From: Rhizobium leguminosarum bv. trifolii WSM1325
Lineage (GTDB): Bacteria > Pseudomonadota > Alphaproteobacteria > Rhizobiales > Rhizobiaceae
Direction of reading: 5' to 3'
Assembly (NCBI GenBank): GCA_000023185.1
Contig: CP001622.1
Coordinates: 4,556,501-4,620,500 of the forward strand
DNA: 64,000 nucleotides
Position 1 is the stretch's first letter, and each line of letters opens with the position of its first letter. The position numbers and the translations under genes were made by a program. The notes beneath the pieces were generated by a model. That model saw only the letters and a program-made list of their open reading frames with translations. It was not told the DNA's origin and did not search any database. Shown here piece after piece: positions 8,226 to 16,927 of the stretch.

Positions 8226-9131
8226 TCAGCCGCCGATGGCAGCTTTGCGGACGTCGACGACGGCATTGTAGAAGTCGTGCTTGACGGGGGCGTAACCCTT
8301 GTAGTCGCCGCCTTCGACAGCGGCGAAGCACTTGTGGTCCTTTTCCGGCAGAGCCGTGAAGAAGGCTGCAAGCTTCGTCTGCCACTCTTCGCCGAGAGCG
8401 TTGCGAACGACGAGCGGGCCGTTCGGGATCAGCGGCGAACGCCATACTTCGACCAGCTTGTTCGGATCGACGGCGCCCTTGTCGACTTCCTTGCGGAAGG
8501 TACCGGAGGTGTAGCCGTCCTTGAAGTCGCCGATGCCGGAGCTATCGTCGACGGCAATGTCGACCTTGCCGTCATAGGCAGCGAGAAGGTTGTTCTCGTG
8601 GCCGCCGTTGAACTGGGTCGAGGCGAAGAACTTGTCGTTCGGCATGCCCGTGTCCTTCGGGATCTGCGTCAGCGGAACGAGGTAACCGGAGGTGGAATCA
8701 GGATCGGCGTAGCCGAGCTTCTTGCCCTTGGCGTCCTTGATGGACTTGATGCCGGAGGACTTCAGAGCGAGGCCGATCGAGTAATAGCCCGTCGAGCCGT
8801 CCTTCTGCTGCGTCGTCAGGATCGGCGTGACAGCCTTCGGCTCCTTGATGTAGACGGCGGCATAGCCGGAGGCGCCGAGTTCGGCGAAGTCGAGCGTGCC
8901 ACCGAGCAGGCCCTGGATCACGCCGTCATAGTCGGCGGCCGGGAAGAGCGAAACCTTCTCGAAGCCGAATTCCTGTTTCAGGTGGTCGGCAAGGCAGGCA
9001 TAGTTGCGCAGGCGGTCGGTTTCGTTTTCGCCGCCGAGGATGCCGATGCGGAATTCCTTGAGGTCTGCAGCGTGGGCAGCGCCGGCGAGCGCGAAGAGCG
9101 CCGTTGCCGCAAAGAGTGCTTTCTTCAACAT
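8226..9131 (-). CDS. phnD: Phosphonate ABC transporter periplasmic binding protein PhnD
   Basis: PhnD captures phosphonates in the periplasm and hands them to PhnE. The 301-residue protein has a clear Sec signal peptide (MLKKALFAATALFALAGAAHA, cleavage near residue 21). The mature start ADLKEFRIGILGGENETDRL and the segment GYADPDSTSGYLVPL, whose serines and threonine bind the phosphonate oxyanion in the family, are typical. AVDDSSGIGDF is also conserved. It is encoded after phnC (86-bp gap) and before phnE1, and is the ligand-selecting part of the system. Confidence 0.95.
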   Translation of the reverse strand: MLKKALFAATALFALAGAAHAADLKEFRIGILGGENETDRLRNYACLADHLKQEFGFEKVSLFPAADYDGVIQGLLGGTLDFAELGASGYAAVYIKEPKAVTPILTTQQKDGSTGYYSIGLALKSSGIKSIKDAKGKKLGYADPDSTSGYLVPLTQIPKDTGMPNDKFFASTQFNGGHENNLLAAYDGKVDIAVDDSSGIGDFKDGYTSGTFRKEVDKGAVDPNKLVEVWRSPLIPNGPLVVRNALGEEWQTKLAAFFTALPEKDHKCFAAVEGGDYKGYAPVKHDFYNAVVDVRKAAIGG

Positions 9132-9217
9132 GTTCTCTCCTATTGACCGGTGTCCCCGGCCTTCCCGTTACGAAGAAGTGTGCCCTTGACGCGGGCGCTC
9201 GATCGCGGCTGCCTCTC

Positions 9218-10072
9218 TCAGAGGCCGGCCAGCGCCAGCGCCAGCGGCTGTGTGCCGGCGGATTGATTGTCTGCCCGCTCAGGGGCGATATTGATTGATG
9301 TCGAGGTCACCGTTTCATCGATGCCGGCGCCGTCCTTGTCCGTCCCGTAGATCTCCTTCACCGCTTCGGCGGTCAGTTCCGCGGGCTTGCCGTCGAAGAC
9401 GACGCGGCCGCCGGCCATGCCGACGATGCGCTCACAATAGTTGCGGGCGGTGTCGAGCGTGTGAAGGTTGGTGATGACGGTGATGCCCTCGCGCTCGTTG
9501 ATGTCGCGCAACGCATCCATGACGATCTTGGCGTTCAGCGGGTCGAGAGAGGCGATCGGCTCGTCGGCGAGAACCATTTTCGGGTTCTGCAACAGCGCCC
9601 GGGCGATCGCCACGCGCTGCTGCTGGCCGCCGGAAAGCGTGCCGGCTGCCTGCAGCGCCGTCTGCTCGATGCCGAGACGTTCGAGTGCCGCGATGGCATG
9701 CACACGTTCCTCGCGGGTGAAGATGTTGAGCAGGCTCATCAGCGTCGAGCGGTGGTTGAGGCGGCCGAGCATGACATTGGTGAGAACGTCGAGGCGCGGC
9801 ACCAGGTTGAACTGCTGGAAGATCATCGCGCAGTCGCGCTGCCAGTTGCGCAACGCCTGGCCGCGAAGCCCGGAGACCTCGACACCGGCGAAATGAACGG
9901 AGCCGGAGCTCGGCTCCTGAAGGCGATTGATCATGCGCAGCAGCGTCGACTTGCCGGCGCCGGAGCGGCCGATGATGCCGACCATCTGGCCCTGGGGAAT
10001 GGCGAGCGTGACGGAATCGACGGCGAGCTTTTTTCCGAAACGACGTGTGACATTCTTCAGCTCGAACATCAT
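9218..10072 (-). CDS. phnC: Phosphonate ABC transporter ATP-binding protein PhnC
   Basis: PhnC is the cytoplasmic ATPase driving phosphonate import. It has Walker [10 protein letters not shown] (35-43), a Q-loop (MIFQQFN), the ABC signature LSGGQ at 146-150, and Walker B with D170-E171 ([12 protein letters not shown]). Length is 284 residues with a C-terminal tail (about 245-284) after the ABC core. The start may be either of two adjacent ATG codons. A 114-bp gap separates it from the hexapeptide transferase gene upstream, the largest gap within the operon, so an internal promoter is possible there. Confidence 0.94.
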   Translation of the reverse strand: MMFELKNVTRRFGKKLAVDSVTLAIPQGQMVGIIGRSGAGKSTLLRMINRLQEPSSGSVHFAGVEVSGLRGQALRNWQRDCAMIFQQFNLVPRLDVLTNVMLGRLNHRSTLMSLLNIFTREERVHAIAALERLGIEQTALQAAGTLSGGQQQRVAIARALLQNPKMVLADEPIASLDPLNAKIVMDALRDINEREGITVITNLHTLDTARNYCERIVGMAGGRVVFDGKPAELTAEAVKEIYGTDKDGAGIDETVTSTSINIAPERADNQSAGTQPLALALAGL

Positions 10073-10186
10073 GCTCTTCCCTTGCGATCCAGGCTTTGGT
10101 CAGCATCGCATTAGTCCCGCTTGATGAACCTCGCATGTCGTTTTTGTGTAAGTCCTGTCACAATTCTCCGCCCCTATATCGGGGGT

Positions 10187-10804
10187 TTAACCGTGGTAAC
10201 GGGACAGGAAATCTTCCGCGTTCAGGTTGCGGAAATCCTGGAGTGCCTGGCGCAGCCGGTCGTGCTCCCAGTCCCACCACGCAAGCCTGTCCATCCGTTC
10301 GCCGACCTCTCTTGGAAAGCGCTCGCGGATGAGTTTGGCCGGTACGCCGCCGACGATCGCATAGGGCGCGACGTCCTTAGACACGACGGCGCCGGCTCCG
10401 ATCACCGCGCCGTTGCCGACGTTGACGCCGGGCAGGATCGTCGCCCCGTGGCCTATCCAGACGTCGTTGCCGATCGTCACGCGGTTTGCCCGCCGCCAGG
10501 CGAAGAAGTCCGTCTCCATGTCGCCGTCCGGCCAGTAGTCGGCGGCGCGATAGGTAAAATGATGCAGCGTCGCGCGCCAGGTCGGATGGTTGGTGGCGTT
10601 GATGCGCACGGCGGCGGCGATATTGACGAATTTGCCGATCGTCGCACACCAGACGGAACCATCCTGCATGATGTAGGAATAGTCGCCGAACGTGGCCTCG
10701 CTGATGCGGCAGCGTTCGGAAACCTCGGTATAGCGCCCGAAGGTGGAATCGCTGACGGTTGCCGTCTCATGAAAATAGGGCTCGATACCCAGCTTGCGGC
10801 TCAT
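10187..10804 (-). CDS. Hexapeptide-repeat transferase of phosphonate loci
   Basis: This is a left-handed beta-helix transferase of the acetyltransferase type found in phn operons (the TIGR03308-like group, by recollection). Its 205 residues contain hexapeptide repeats throughout; the clearest run is TIGNDVWIGHGATILPGV followed by NVGNGAVIGAGAVVSKDV and the capping AIVGGVPAKLIRERFP, as in Vat/CAT-like acetyltransferases. Its ATG overlaps the phnL stop (ATGA). No GNAT-type PhnO is seen in the locus, so it may acetylate aminoalkylphosphonates, but this is an inference and the substrate is unknown. Confidence 0.85.
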   Translation of the reverse strand: MSRKLGIEPYFHETATVSDSTFGRYTEVSERCRISEATFGDYSYIMQDGSVWCATIGKFVNIAAAVRINATNHPTWRATLHHFTYRAADYWPDGDMETDFFAWRRANRVTIGNDVWIGHGATILPGVNVGNGAVIGAGAVVSKDVAPYAIVGGVPAKLIRERFPREVGERMDRLAWWDWEHDRLRQALQDFRNLNAEDFLSRYHG

Positions 10805-11508
10805 GCGGCGATCTTTCTGGGTGAGAATTGCTGGACGTCGAGGATGCGGTCGGCGACGGCTTCGCGCACTTCTTCGTCGTGGAAGATGCCGAGAAGGGCC
10901 ACACCCGCCTTCTTCTTTTCCGCGATCATGCCGACGACGACGGCGCGGTTCCTGGCGTCGAGCGAGGCTGTGGGTTCGTCGAGAAGCAGGATCGTATGCT
11001 CAGTGATGAAACCGCGCGCGATGTTGACGCGTTGCTGCTCGCCGCCGGAGAAGGTGGCGGGCGGAAGCTGCCAGAGCGTTTCCGGCAGATTGAGCCTGGC
11101 GAGCAGGTCGCCCGCCTTTTCCCGTGCCGTGACGGCGTCCTCACCGCGTGCCACCAGCGGTTCGGCAACCACGTCGATCGCCGCGACGCGCGGCACGGTG
11201 CGCAGGAACTGGCTGACATAGCCGAGCGTATTGCGGCGGACGTTGAGCACGGTGCGCGGATCGGTGGAGGCGAGATCGACGATGCGTCCGTCGTGGCGGA
11301 TGAGGATCTGGCCGGTGTCGACGGCATAATTGCCGTAGATCATCTTGAGCAGCGAGCTCTTGCCGATGCCCGATGGGCCACCGAGCACGACGCATTCGCC
11401 CGATGCGACCGAGAAGGCGACATCGGAGACGACGGGCAACTTGATGCCATCGCGCAGATGCATGGTGAAGCTCTTCGAGACTTCGGAAACGACGAGGGGC
11501 GTTGCCAT
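10801..11508 (-). CDS. phnL: C-P lyase system ABC-like protein PhnL
   Basis: PhnL is an ABC-type ATPase required in the first C-P lyase step, where PhnI with PhnG, PhnH and PhnL joins the phosphonate to ribose triphosphate from ATP. The 235 residues show Walker A GGPSGIGKSS, the signature FSGGEQQRVNIARG, and Walker B ILLLDEPTASLD. The N-terminus MATPLVVSEVSKSF is normal. It follows phnK with a 26-bp gap and overlaps the next gene by four bases. Confidence 0.93.
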   Translation of the reverse strand: MATPLVVSEVSKSFTMHLRDGIKLPVVSDVAFSVASGECVVLGGPSGIGKSSLLKMIYGNYAVDTGQILIRHDGRIVDLASTDPRTVLNVRRNTLGYVSQFLRTVPRVAAIDVVAEPLVARGEDAVTAREKAGDLLARLNLPETLWQLPPATFSGGEQQRVNIARGFITEHTILLLDEPTASLDARNRAVVVGMIAEKKKAGVALLGIFHDEEVREAVADRILDVQQFSPRKIAA

Positions 11509-11534
11509 GATTTCTTCTTCCTTGGTTTTGGGCC

Positions 11535-12311
11535 TCAGACTTGCAGGATCGAGGAGACGAGCAGCTGCGTATAGGGTTCGCGCGGGTCGTCGAGCACGCG
11601 GTCGGTGAGCCCGTGTTCGATGACGTAGCCGTCCTTCATCACCATCATCCGGTGCGAAAGCAGGCGGGCGACGGCGAGATCGTGGGTGACGATGATGGCC
11701 GAGAGGCCGAGATCGTTGACGAGGCCGCGCACGAGATCGAGCAGGCGCGCCTGCACCGAGACGTCGAGGCCGCCGGTCGGCTCGTCCATGAAGACGAGGC
11801 GCGGGCCGGTGACGAGGTTGCGGGCGATCTGCAATCGCTGGCGCATGCCGCCGGAAAAGGCGCGCGGCTGGTCGTCGATGCGGTCGGCGTCGATCTCGAC
11901 GCGTTCGAGCCAGTCGATCGCTGAAGCGCGGATCTTGCCGTAATGCCGGTCGCCGATCGCCATCAACCGTTCGCCGACATTGGCGCCGGCAGAAACGGTC
12001 ATGCGCAGGCCGTCTGCCGGGTTCTGATGCACGAAGCCCCAGTCGGTGCGCATCAGGAAACGTCGCTCGGCCTCGTTCATGCGGTAGAGATCGCGGTAGC
12101 TGCCGTCGCGCATGTGATATTCGACGCTGCCGGTGCTCGGCAGCAGCCGGGTGGAGAGGCAGTTGAGCAGCGTCGTCTTACCGGAGCCGGACTCGCCGAC
12201 GATGGCGAGCACTTCGCCGGGCCAGAGCTCGAAGGAGACGTCGCGGCAGCCGATGCGGTTGCCGTAGAATTTTGAAACGTCGTGAACTTTGAGAAGCGGG
12301 GTATCACTCAT
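11535..12311 (-). CDS. phnK: C-P lyase system ABC-like protein PhnK
   Basis: PhnK is an ABC-type ATPase that docks on the PhnGHIJ core complex. The ATG at 12311 overlaps the phnJ stop (ATGA) and begins MSDTPLLKVHDVSKFYGN, giving 258 residues; the frame extends upstream only by chance. Walker A is GESGSGKTT, the signature is FSGGMRQRLQIARN and Walker B LVFMDEPTGGLD. The insert MRDGSYRDLYRMNEAERR, typical of PhnK, is present. It is encoded between phnJ and phnL. Confidence 0.94.
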   Translation of the reverse strand: MSDTPLLKVHDVSKFYGNRIGCRDVSFELWPGEVLAIVGESGSGKTTLLNCLSTRLLPSTGSVEYHMRDGSYRDLYRMNEAERRFLMRTDWGFVHQNPADGLRMTVSAGANVGERLMAIGDRHYGKIRASAIDWLERVEIDADRIDDQPRAFSGGMRQRLQIARNLVTGPRLVFMDEPTGGLDVSVQARLLDLVRGLVNDLGLSAIIVTHDLAVARLLSHRMMVMKDGYVIEHGLTDRVLDDPREPYTQLLVSSILQV

Positions 12312-13183
12312 TCTGCAGCCTCCCGGGCCAGCATCTCGCCGGCATGTCCGTGCGCGCGGCGGTCTTCGCAATGATCGGTGTCGGAGCAGACGAACATCCG
12401 CCCGCCCTTGTCGTCGAGAACCACCTCGTCGAGATAGACTTCCTCCGCACCGCAAAGGGCGCAGGGTTTATCGAAACGCTGGATATCGAAGGGATAATCC
12501 TCGAAATCCAGGCTGACGACGTCGGTATAGGGCGGAACCGCATAGATGCGTTTCTCGCGCCCGGCGCCGAAGAGCTGCAGCGCATCCGACATATGCATCT
12601 TCGGATTGTCGAATTTCGGCGTCGGCGACGGGTCCATGACATAGCGGCCGTGGACCTTCACCGGATAGGCGTAAGTCCGTGAGATGCGGCCGTTATGGGC
12701 GATATCCTCGTACAGCTTCACATGCATGAGGCCGTATTCTTCGAGAGCGTGCATCTTGCGCGTCTCGGTTTCGCGCGGCTCGAGGAAGCGCAGCGGCTCG
12801 GGGATCGGCACCTGGTAGACGAGCACCTGCCCGACCCCGAGCTTTTCTTCGGGAATGCGGTGGCGCGTCTGGATGATCGTCGCATCCTTGGTATGCGTCG
12901 TCACCGCGACATTGGCGACCTTCTGGAAGAAGGCGCGGATGGAAACGGCGTTGGTCGTGTCGTCGGCGCCCTGGTCGATGACCTTCAGCACGTCATCGGG
13001 TCCGATGATCGAGGCCGTCACCTGCACGCCGCCGGTGCCCCAGCCATAGGGCATCGGCATTTCGCGCGAGGCGAAGGGCACCTGGTAACCCGGAATGGCG
13101 ATCGCCTTCAGGATGGCGCGGCGGATCATCCGCTTGGTCTGTTCGTCGAGATAGGCGAAGTTGTAGCTGGCCAGATCGGTCAT
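12308..13183 (-). CDS. phnJ: Alpha-D-ribose 1-methylphosphonate 5-phosphate C-P lyase PhnJ
   Basis: PhnJ is the radical-SAM enzyme that breaks the carbon-phosphorus bond, releasing the alkane and 5-phosphoribosyl 1,2-cyclic phosphate. Length is 291 residues. The iron-sulfur cysteines fall at C241, C244 and C266 (PCALCGAEEVYLDE; MFVCSDTD), with the catalytic cysteine at C272 and the radical glycine at G32. These match the positions reported for the E. coli enzyme, so the enzyme looks intact. It overlaps the phnI stop by four bases and the phnK start likewise. Confidence 0.97.
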   Translation of the reverse strand: MTDLASYNFAYLDEQTKRMIRRAILKAIAIPGYQVPFASREMPMPYGWGTGGVQVTASIIGPDDVLKVIDQGADDTTNAVSIRAFFQKVANVAVTTHTKDATIIQTRHRIPEEKLGVGQVLVYQVPIPEPLRFLEPRETETRKMHALEEYGLMHVKLYEDIAHNGRISRTYAYPVKVHGRYVMDPSPTPKFDNPKMHMSDALQLFGAGREKRIYAVPPYTDVVSLDFEDYPFDIQRFDKPCALCGAEEVYLDEVVLDDKGGRMFVCSDTDHCEDRRAHGHAGEMLAREAAE

Positions 13184-14286
13184 TCGGCGGCTTCCTTCAT
13201 GTCTTCGCCACCGTTGCGGGCGGCTTCGAATTCGCGGCGCATACGGCGGACGAGATCGAGTTCGGCCTGGAAGTCCACATAATGCGGAAGCTTCAGGTGC
13301 TCGACGAAGCCCGTCGCCTGGACGTTGTCGGAGTGCGAGATAACGAATTCCTCATCCTGTGCCGGTGCGGTGATATCCTCGCCGAGCTCTTCGGCGCGAA
13401 GCGCCCGGTCGACCAGCGACATCGCCATCGCCTTGCGCTCGCTCTGGCCGAAGACCAGGCCGTAGCCGCGGGTGAATTGCGGCGGCGCCTTGGCCGAACC
13501 CTTGAACTGGTTGACCATCTGGCATTCGGTGATCTGGATCGTGCCGAGCGAGACGGCGAAACCGAGTTCCGGCACGTCGAATTCCACCTCGACGTCGCCG
13601 ATGCGGATTTCACCGGTGAAGGGGTGGTTGCGGCCGTAGCCGCGCTGGGTGGAATAACCGAGCGCCAGCAGGAAGCCCTCGTCGCCGCGGGCAAGCGCCT
13701 GCAGGCGCAGATCGCGGGTCATCGGGAATTCCATCGGCTCGCGGGTCAAGTCGCCGATCTCGTGGTCTTCCGGCATGTCGCCGTCGGCCTCGATCAGGCC
13801 TTCCTCGCCGAGGATCTCGGAGACGCGCATGACGCGGCCGGTCTCGGCGGCGCGCTGAGCGGGCGTCTCGACCGCCTCGTCCGAAAGTAGCGAGGGATCG
13901 AGCAGGCGGTGGGTATAGTCGAAGGTAGGCCCAAGAAGCTGGCCGCCCGGCAGATCCTTGTAGGTCGCCGAGATGCGGCGTTCGATCGTCATATCAGCCG
14001 TGTCGAGCGGCTTCGAATAGCCGAAACGCGGCAGCGTCGTTCGGTAGGCGCGCAGCAGGAAGATCGCCTCGATCATGTCACCGCGCGATTGGCGGATGGC
14101 AAGGGCTGCGAGCGTGCGATCGAAAAGCGAGGCCTCGGCCATGACACGGTCGACGGCGAGCGCCAGCTGCGCCACGATCTGTTCGATGCCGATCGCCGGC
14201 AGCGAACGGTCGCCGCGGCGGCGGTCGGCGAGCAGGCGGTGGGCATTGGCGATGGCGGCCTCGCCACCCTTGACGGCAACATACAT
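13180..14286 (-). CDS. phnI: C-P lyase core subunit PhnI (nucleosidase)
   Basis: PhnI displaces adenine from ATP with the phosphonate, helped by PhnG, PhnH and PhnL, and is part of the PhnGHIJ complex. The 368-residue protein begins MYVAVKGGEAAIANAHRLL, the characteristic PhnI start, and contains FDYTHRLLDPSLLSDEAVET, LALGYSTQRGYGRNHPF and NVQATGFVEHLKLPHYVDFQ, all conserved family blocks. The ATG at 14286 lies 4 bp after the phnH stop. Length is normal. Confidence 0.95.
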   Translation of the reverse strand: MYVAVKGGEAAIANAHRLLADRRRGDRSLPAIGIEQIVAQLALAVDRVMAEASLFDRTLAALAIRQSRGDMIEAIFLLRAYRTTLPRFGYSKPLDTADMTIERRISATYKDLPGGQLLGPTFDYTHRLLDPSLLSDEAVETPAQRAAETGRVMRVSEILGEEGLIEADGDMPEDHEIGDLTREPMEFPMTRDLRLQALARGDEGFLLALGYSTQRGYGRNHPFTGEIRIGDVEVEFDVPELGFAVSLGTIQITECQMVNQFKGSAKAPPQFTRGYGLVFGQSERKAMAMSLVDRALRAEELGEDITAPAQDEEFVISHSDNVQATGFVEHLKLPHYVDFQAELDLVRRMRREFEAARNGGEDMKEAAE

Positions 14287-14290
14287 GAGC

Positions 14291-14899
14291 TCAGATCTCC
14301 GTTGCTGTGATCTTGGTGGTGCGCGGCAGGCAGAGGAAACGTCTGCCCGATGTCAGCACGATGTCGACGCCGCGCGGAAAGAGCGCACGGTTCTCAGTCC
14401 AGAGCCGCAGGAAAGTCTCCGGCAGGCCGATAGGCGTCATCTCCGCTACGCTCTGGATGCCCGGACCCATCAGCGCCAGCCTGCGGCCGCCCTCAAGTTC
14501 GGCGAGCTCGATGATGAGGGTCGTCGAGCGGTCGGGATATTCCTGCGTGCCGGATGCAAAGAGGCCGAAGGAGGAAAGTGCGGTGCCGGCCTCGGTGAAG
14601 GCAAAACGCGCCTCGGCCTTTTCGCTGGTCAACGGCGCGCCGGTGTGGAAGCCGAGCCACTCCGGCACGGCCGATTTCGCCAGTCCCTGGGAAAGCCAGA
14701 CGGGTGTGTCGTGGTCGCAAAGCGTCAGCGCGATCGTGCCGGCGGCGATGCCGAGCGGTGCCGGCGGAGCGACATCGGGCTGAACAGTCTGGATCGTGCC
14801 GGGGCGGGCCATACCGTCCATCAGCATCTTGAAGACGCTTTGGGCATGGAAGACCGGCTCGGCAAAGCCGCCGGTCAAAGCTTCTGTCTTCAGGCCCAT
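14291..14899 (-). CDS. phnH: C-P lyase subunit PhnH
   Basis: PhnH is a non-catalytic core subunit of the C-P lyase complex with a PLP-transferase-like fold. The 202 residues include GFAEPVFHAQSVFKMLMDGMARPGTI, written here only as the FRxxMxAMARPG-type N-terminal block (residues about 9-35), then ALTLCDHDTPVWL and the C-terminal FPRGVDIVLTSGRRFLCLPR. The start codon overlaps the phnG stop (TGATG), pointing to coupled translation. No feature is missing compared with other PhnH proteins. Confidence 0.94.
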   Translation of the reverse strand: MGLKTEALTGGFAEPVFHAQSVFKMLMDGMARPGTIQTVQPDVAPPAPLGIAAGTIALTLCDHDTPVWLSQGLAKSAVPEWLGFHTGAPLTSEKAEARFAFTEAGTALSSFGLFASGTQEYPDRSTTLIIELAELEGGRRLALMGPGIQSVAEMTPIGLPETFLRLWTENRALFPRGVDIVLTSGRRFLCLPRTTKITATEI

Positions 14900-15375
14900 C
14901 AGTTGTCTCCCCGCACCATGGTGAAGAAATCGACGCGGGTTGCCGCCGTCTCGTCCGCCTTGCGGCGTTCGGCATCGGCGATCCGCTCAGTGATCGGCAA
15001 AAGCAGGGCCTGTTCGACGAAGTCCTTCGTCGCTTCCTCCTGCCAGAGCGCGTCGAAGATCGCCGCAAGCCTGGCCTTCTCGCGGTCGGTGCCGAGCGCC
15101 TGCGCATGGCCGACCGAACCGGAGTCGAGCCGGACCGTCGCCCGCGTCACCGTCACTTCGCCAAGATTGAAGGGAGCGCCGCCGCCGCCGATGCGTCCGC
15201 GCACCATCACCAGCCCGGTCTCCGGTCCGCGCACCTGATGAGCCACAGGCTTTTCCGGCAACGCATCGAAGACCGCCAAGAGTTCGCTGCGTTCCGCGCG
15301 CGCCAGCAGATCGGCGGCGCGTTTGCGCCCGGATGCCGTCTGTGACGCAGGGGCTTTGCTGTCCGCTGATATCAT
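14899..15375 (-). CDS. phnG: C-P lyase subunit PhnG
   Basis: PhnG is a core subunit of the PhnGHIJ complex and first gene of the operon. The ATG at 15375 (MISADSKAPASQTASGRK) follows AAGGGAAG and gives 158 residues; the longer frame to 15426 would run through the operator and is rejected. Family blocks are LPEKPVAHQVRGPETGLVMV and GGAPFNLGEVTVTRATVRL, then GHAQALGTDREKARLAAIFDA. Directly upstream are a palindrome and a PHO-box-like repeat, so the operon promoter is here. Confidence 0.94.
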   Translation of the reverse strand: MISADSKAPASQTASGRKRAADLLARAERSELLAVFDALPEKPVAHQVRGPETGLVMVRGRIGGGGAPFNLGEVTVTRATVRLDSGSVGHAQALGTDREKARLAAIFDALWQEEATKDFVEQALLLPITERIADAERRKADETAATRVDFFTMVRGDN

Positions 15376-15392
15376 CGCCGCTTCCCTTAAAA

Positions 15393-15410
15393 TGTCTATT
15401 GATATAGACA
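15393..15410. promoter_or_regulatory. Palindromic operator, probable PhnF site
   Basis: TGTCTAT-TGAT-ATAGACA has perfect 7-bp arms and lies 18 bp upstream of the phnG start, between phnG and the divergent phnF. GntR/HutC regulators bind such palindromes, and the TATAGAC core resembles, from memory, the site reported for mycobacterial PhnF. A second small palindrome (ATTTAG-CT-CTAAAT) is at 15425-15438. Confidence 0.6.
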
Positions 15411-15445
15411 ACCATACAAGATACATTTAGCTCTAAATCGATGTC

Positions 15446-15463
15446 GTGACAAGCGTGTGACAT
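15446..15463 (-). promoter_or_regulatory. PHO-box-like direct repeat upstream of phnG
   Basis: On the minus strand the sequence is ATGTCAC-ACGC-TTGTCAC: two 7-bp units 11 bp apart, matching the PhoB box pattern CTGTCAT-N4-CTGTCAT in 11 of 14 positions. It lies 71 bp upstream of the phnG start in the transcription direction. PhoB control under phosphate limitation is expected for such operons. Confidence 0.7.
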
Positions 15464-15493
15464 CGTGAGTGTAAATGGGTGGGCAGGGGCGGA

Positions 15494-16231
15494 ATGGCGG
15501 GATTGAAGCAGGTGCAAAGGCAAACCGGCGTGGCGCTCTGGCGCCAGATCGCCGATCGGATTCGCGAGGCGATCAGCAGCGGCGCCTATGACGAAACGGG
15601 AATGGTGCCGCCGGAAACCATGCTGGCGCTGCAATTTGGCGTCAACCGGCATACCGTGCGCAGTGCGCTGGCGGCGCTGGCGCAGGAGGGTATCGTCCGC
15701 GCGGTACAAGGTCGCGGCACGCTGATCGAGCGCAAGGAGCGGCTGAATTTCCCGATCACGCGGCGCACGCGTTTCACCGCCGGCATCGGCGATCAGGCGC
15801 GTGAAATGCGCGGCCTTCTGCTCGATGAGGCAAAGGAGGAAGCGAGTGCCGAGATCGCCCGCTGGCTGGGCCTGAAGCAAGGAGATCAGGTGATCCGCCT
15901 GGAAACGCTGCGCCAGGCAGACAAGCGGCCGGTTTCAAGGGCGACGAGCTGGTTTCCCGCCGAACGCTTTGCCGGTATCGGTGCGGCTTACCGGACGGCG
16001 GAATCGATCACCAAGGCTTTCGCCGAACTCGGCCTGCCGGATTATGTCCGGGCGACGACCGAAGTGACGGCCGCCCATGCGAGTGCAGCCGATATGGCCG
16101 ACCTCGAACTCACTCCCGGCGCGATCCTGCTGATCGCCAAGGCGATGAATACCGATCTTGAAGGTGTGCCGGTGCAATATTCGATCAGCCGCTTCGCGGC
16201 CGACCGGGTACAGTTCACCATCGAGAATTGA
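15494..16231 (+). CDS. phnF: GntR/HutC-family phosphonate regulator PhnF
   Basis: PhnF is a GntR-family repressor of the HutC subgroup, expected to control the divergent phn operon. About 245 residues run from ATG 15494 (MAGLKQVQRQTGVALWRQIA), preceded by GGGGCGGA; a GTG at 15479 is a less likely start. The N-terminal winged helix (MVPPETMLALQFGVNRHTVRSALAALAQEG) is residues about 30-60, shown here by its ends; the C-terminal UTRA domain binds the effector (GIGDQAREMRGLLLDEAKEE to the end). It converges with gpmA; a hairpin lies between. Confidence 0.92.
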   Translation: MAGLKQVQRQTGVALWRQIADRIREAISSGAYDETGMVPPETMLALQFGVNRHTVRSALAALAQEGIVRAVQGRGTLIERKERLNFPITRRTRFTAGIGDQAREMRGLLLDEAKEEASAEIARWLGLKQGDQVIRLETLRQADKRPVSRATSWFPAERFAGIGAAYRTAESITKAFAELGLPDYVRATTEVTAAHASAADMADLELTPGAILLIAKAMNTDLEGVPVQYSISRFAADRVQFTIEN

Positions 16232-16235
16232 GCGC

Positions 16236-16259
16236 CTTTCCCCGCCGAAGCGGGGAAAG
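16236..16259. terminator. Bidirectional terminator between phnF and gpmA
   Basis: Perfect 10-bp arms CTTTCCCCGC and GCGGGGAAAG enclose a CGAA loop. It lies 5 bp after the phnF stop and 11 bp after the gpmA stop on the other strand, so it can end both transcripts. Confidence 0.75.
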
Positions 16260-16270
16260 ATCAGCTGAGA

Positions 16271-16906
16271 TCAATGTGCGCCGGACATGTCGCCGAGCAC
16301 TTCCTTGGAAGCGACGGTGGAATCCGCCTTCAGCGTGTAGACCATGGGCACGCCGGTGGCGAGATTGAGGGCGAGCACGCCTTCTTTGCTCAGCTTGTCG
16401 AGCACCATCACCAGCGAGCGCAGCGAATTGCCGTGTGCGGCAACCAGCACCTTTTCGCCTCTGAGGACGCGCGGCAGGATTTCGGTGAGGTAGTAGGGCC
16501 AGACGCGGGCGCCGGTGTCGCGCAGGCTTTCACCGCCGGGAGGCGGCACGTCATAGGAACGGCGCCAGATATGCACCTGTTCCTCGCCCCACTTGGCGCG
16601 TGCATCATCCTTGTTGAGGCCGGAGAGGTCGCCGTAGTCGCGCTCGTTCAGCGCCTGGTCTCGGATCGTCTGGAGATCGGGCTGGCCGACCTTGTCGAGG
16701 ATGAGCTTCAGCGTGTGCTGCGCGCGCACCAGCACCGAGGTATAGGCGACGTCGAATTTAATCCCGTATTCGGCGAGCGCAGCCCCGCCTGCATTAGCTT
16801 CCTGGACGCCGAGCTCGGTCAGATCGGGATCCTTCCAGCCGGTGAAGAGATTCTTCAGGTTCCAGTCACTCTGGCCGTGGCGAACGAGGACGAGGGTACC
16901 GCTCAT
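16271..16906 (-). CDS. gpmA: 2,3-bisphosphoglycerate-dependent phosphoglycerate mutase
   Basis: GpmA interconverts 3- and 2-phosphoglycerate in glycolysis and gluconeogenesis. The 211 residues start [16 protein letters not shown], with the RHG motif and phospho-accepting histidine at residue 10; [13 protein letters not shown] and [13 protein letters not shown] provide the remaining catalytic glutamate and histidine. It is shorter than E. coli GpmA (about 250), as is usual in rhizobia. It follows dapB by 21 bp and is probably in the same operon. Confidence 0.94.
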   Translation of the reverse strand: MSGTLVLVRHGQSDWNLKNLFTGWKDPDLTELGVQEANAGGAALAEYGIKFDVAYTSVLVRAQHTLKLILDKVGQPDLQTIRDQALNERDYGDLSGLNKDDARAKWGEEQVHIWRRSYDVPPPGGESLRDTGARVWPYYLTEILPRVLRGEKVLVAAHGNSLRSLVMVLDKLSKEGVLALNLATGVPMVYTLKADSTVASKEVLGDMSGAH

Positions 16907-16927
16907 GAATATGCCTCCGTAGTATCG

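Noticed and set aside
10140..10165. CTGTCAC in the gap before phnC as a PHO box
   Set aside because: Only one half-site matches; the unit 11 bp away agrees in 3 of 7 bases and the orientation is opposite to the phnC transcript.
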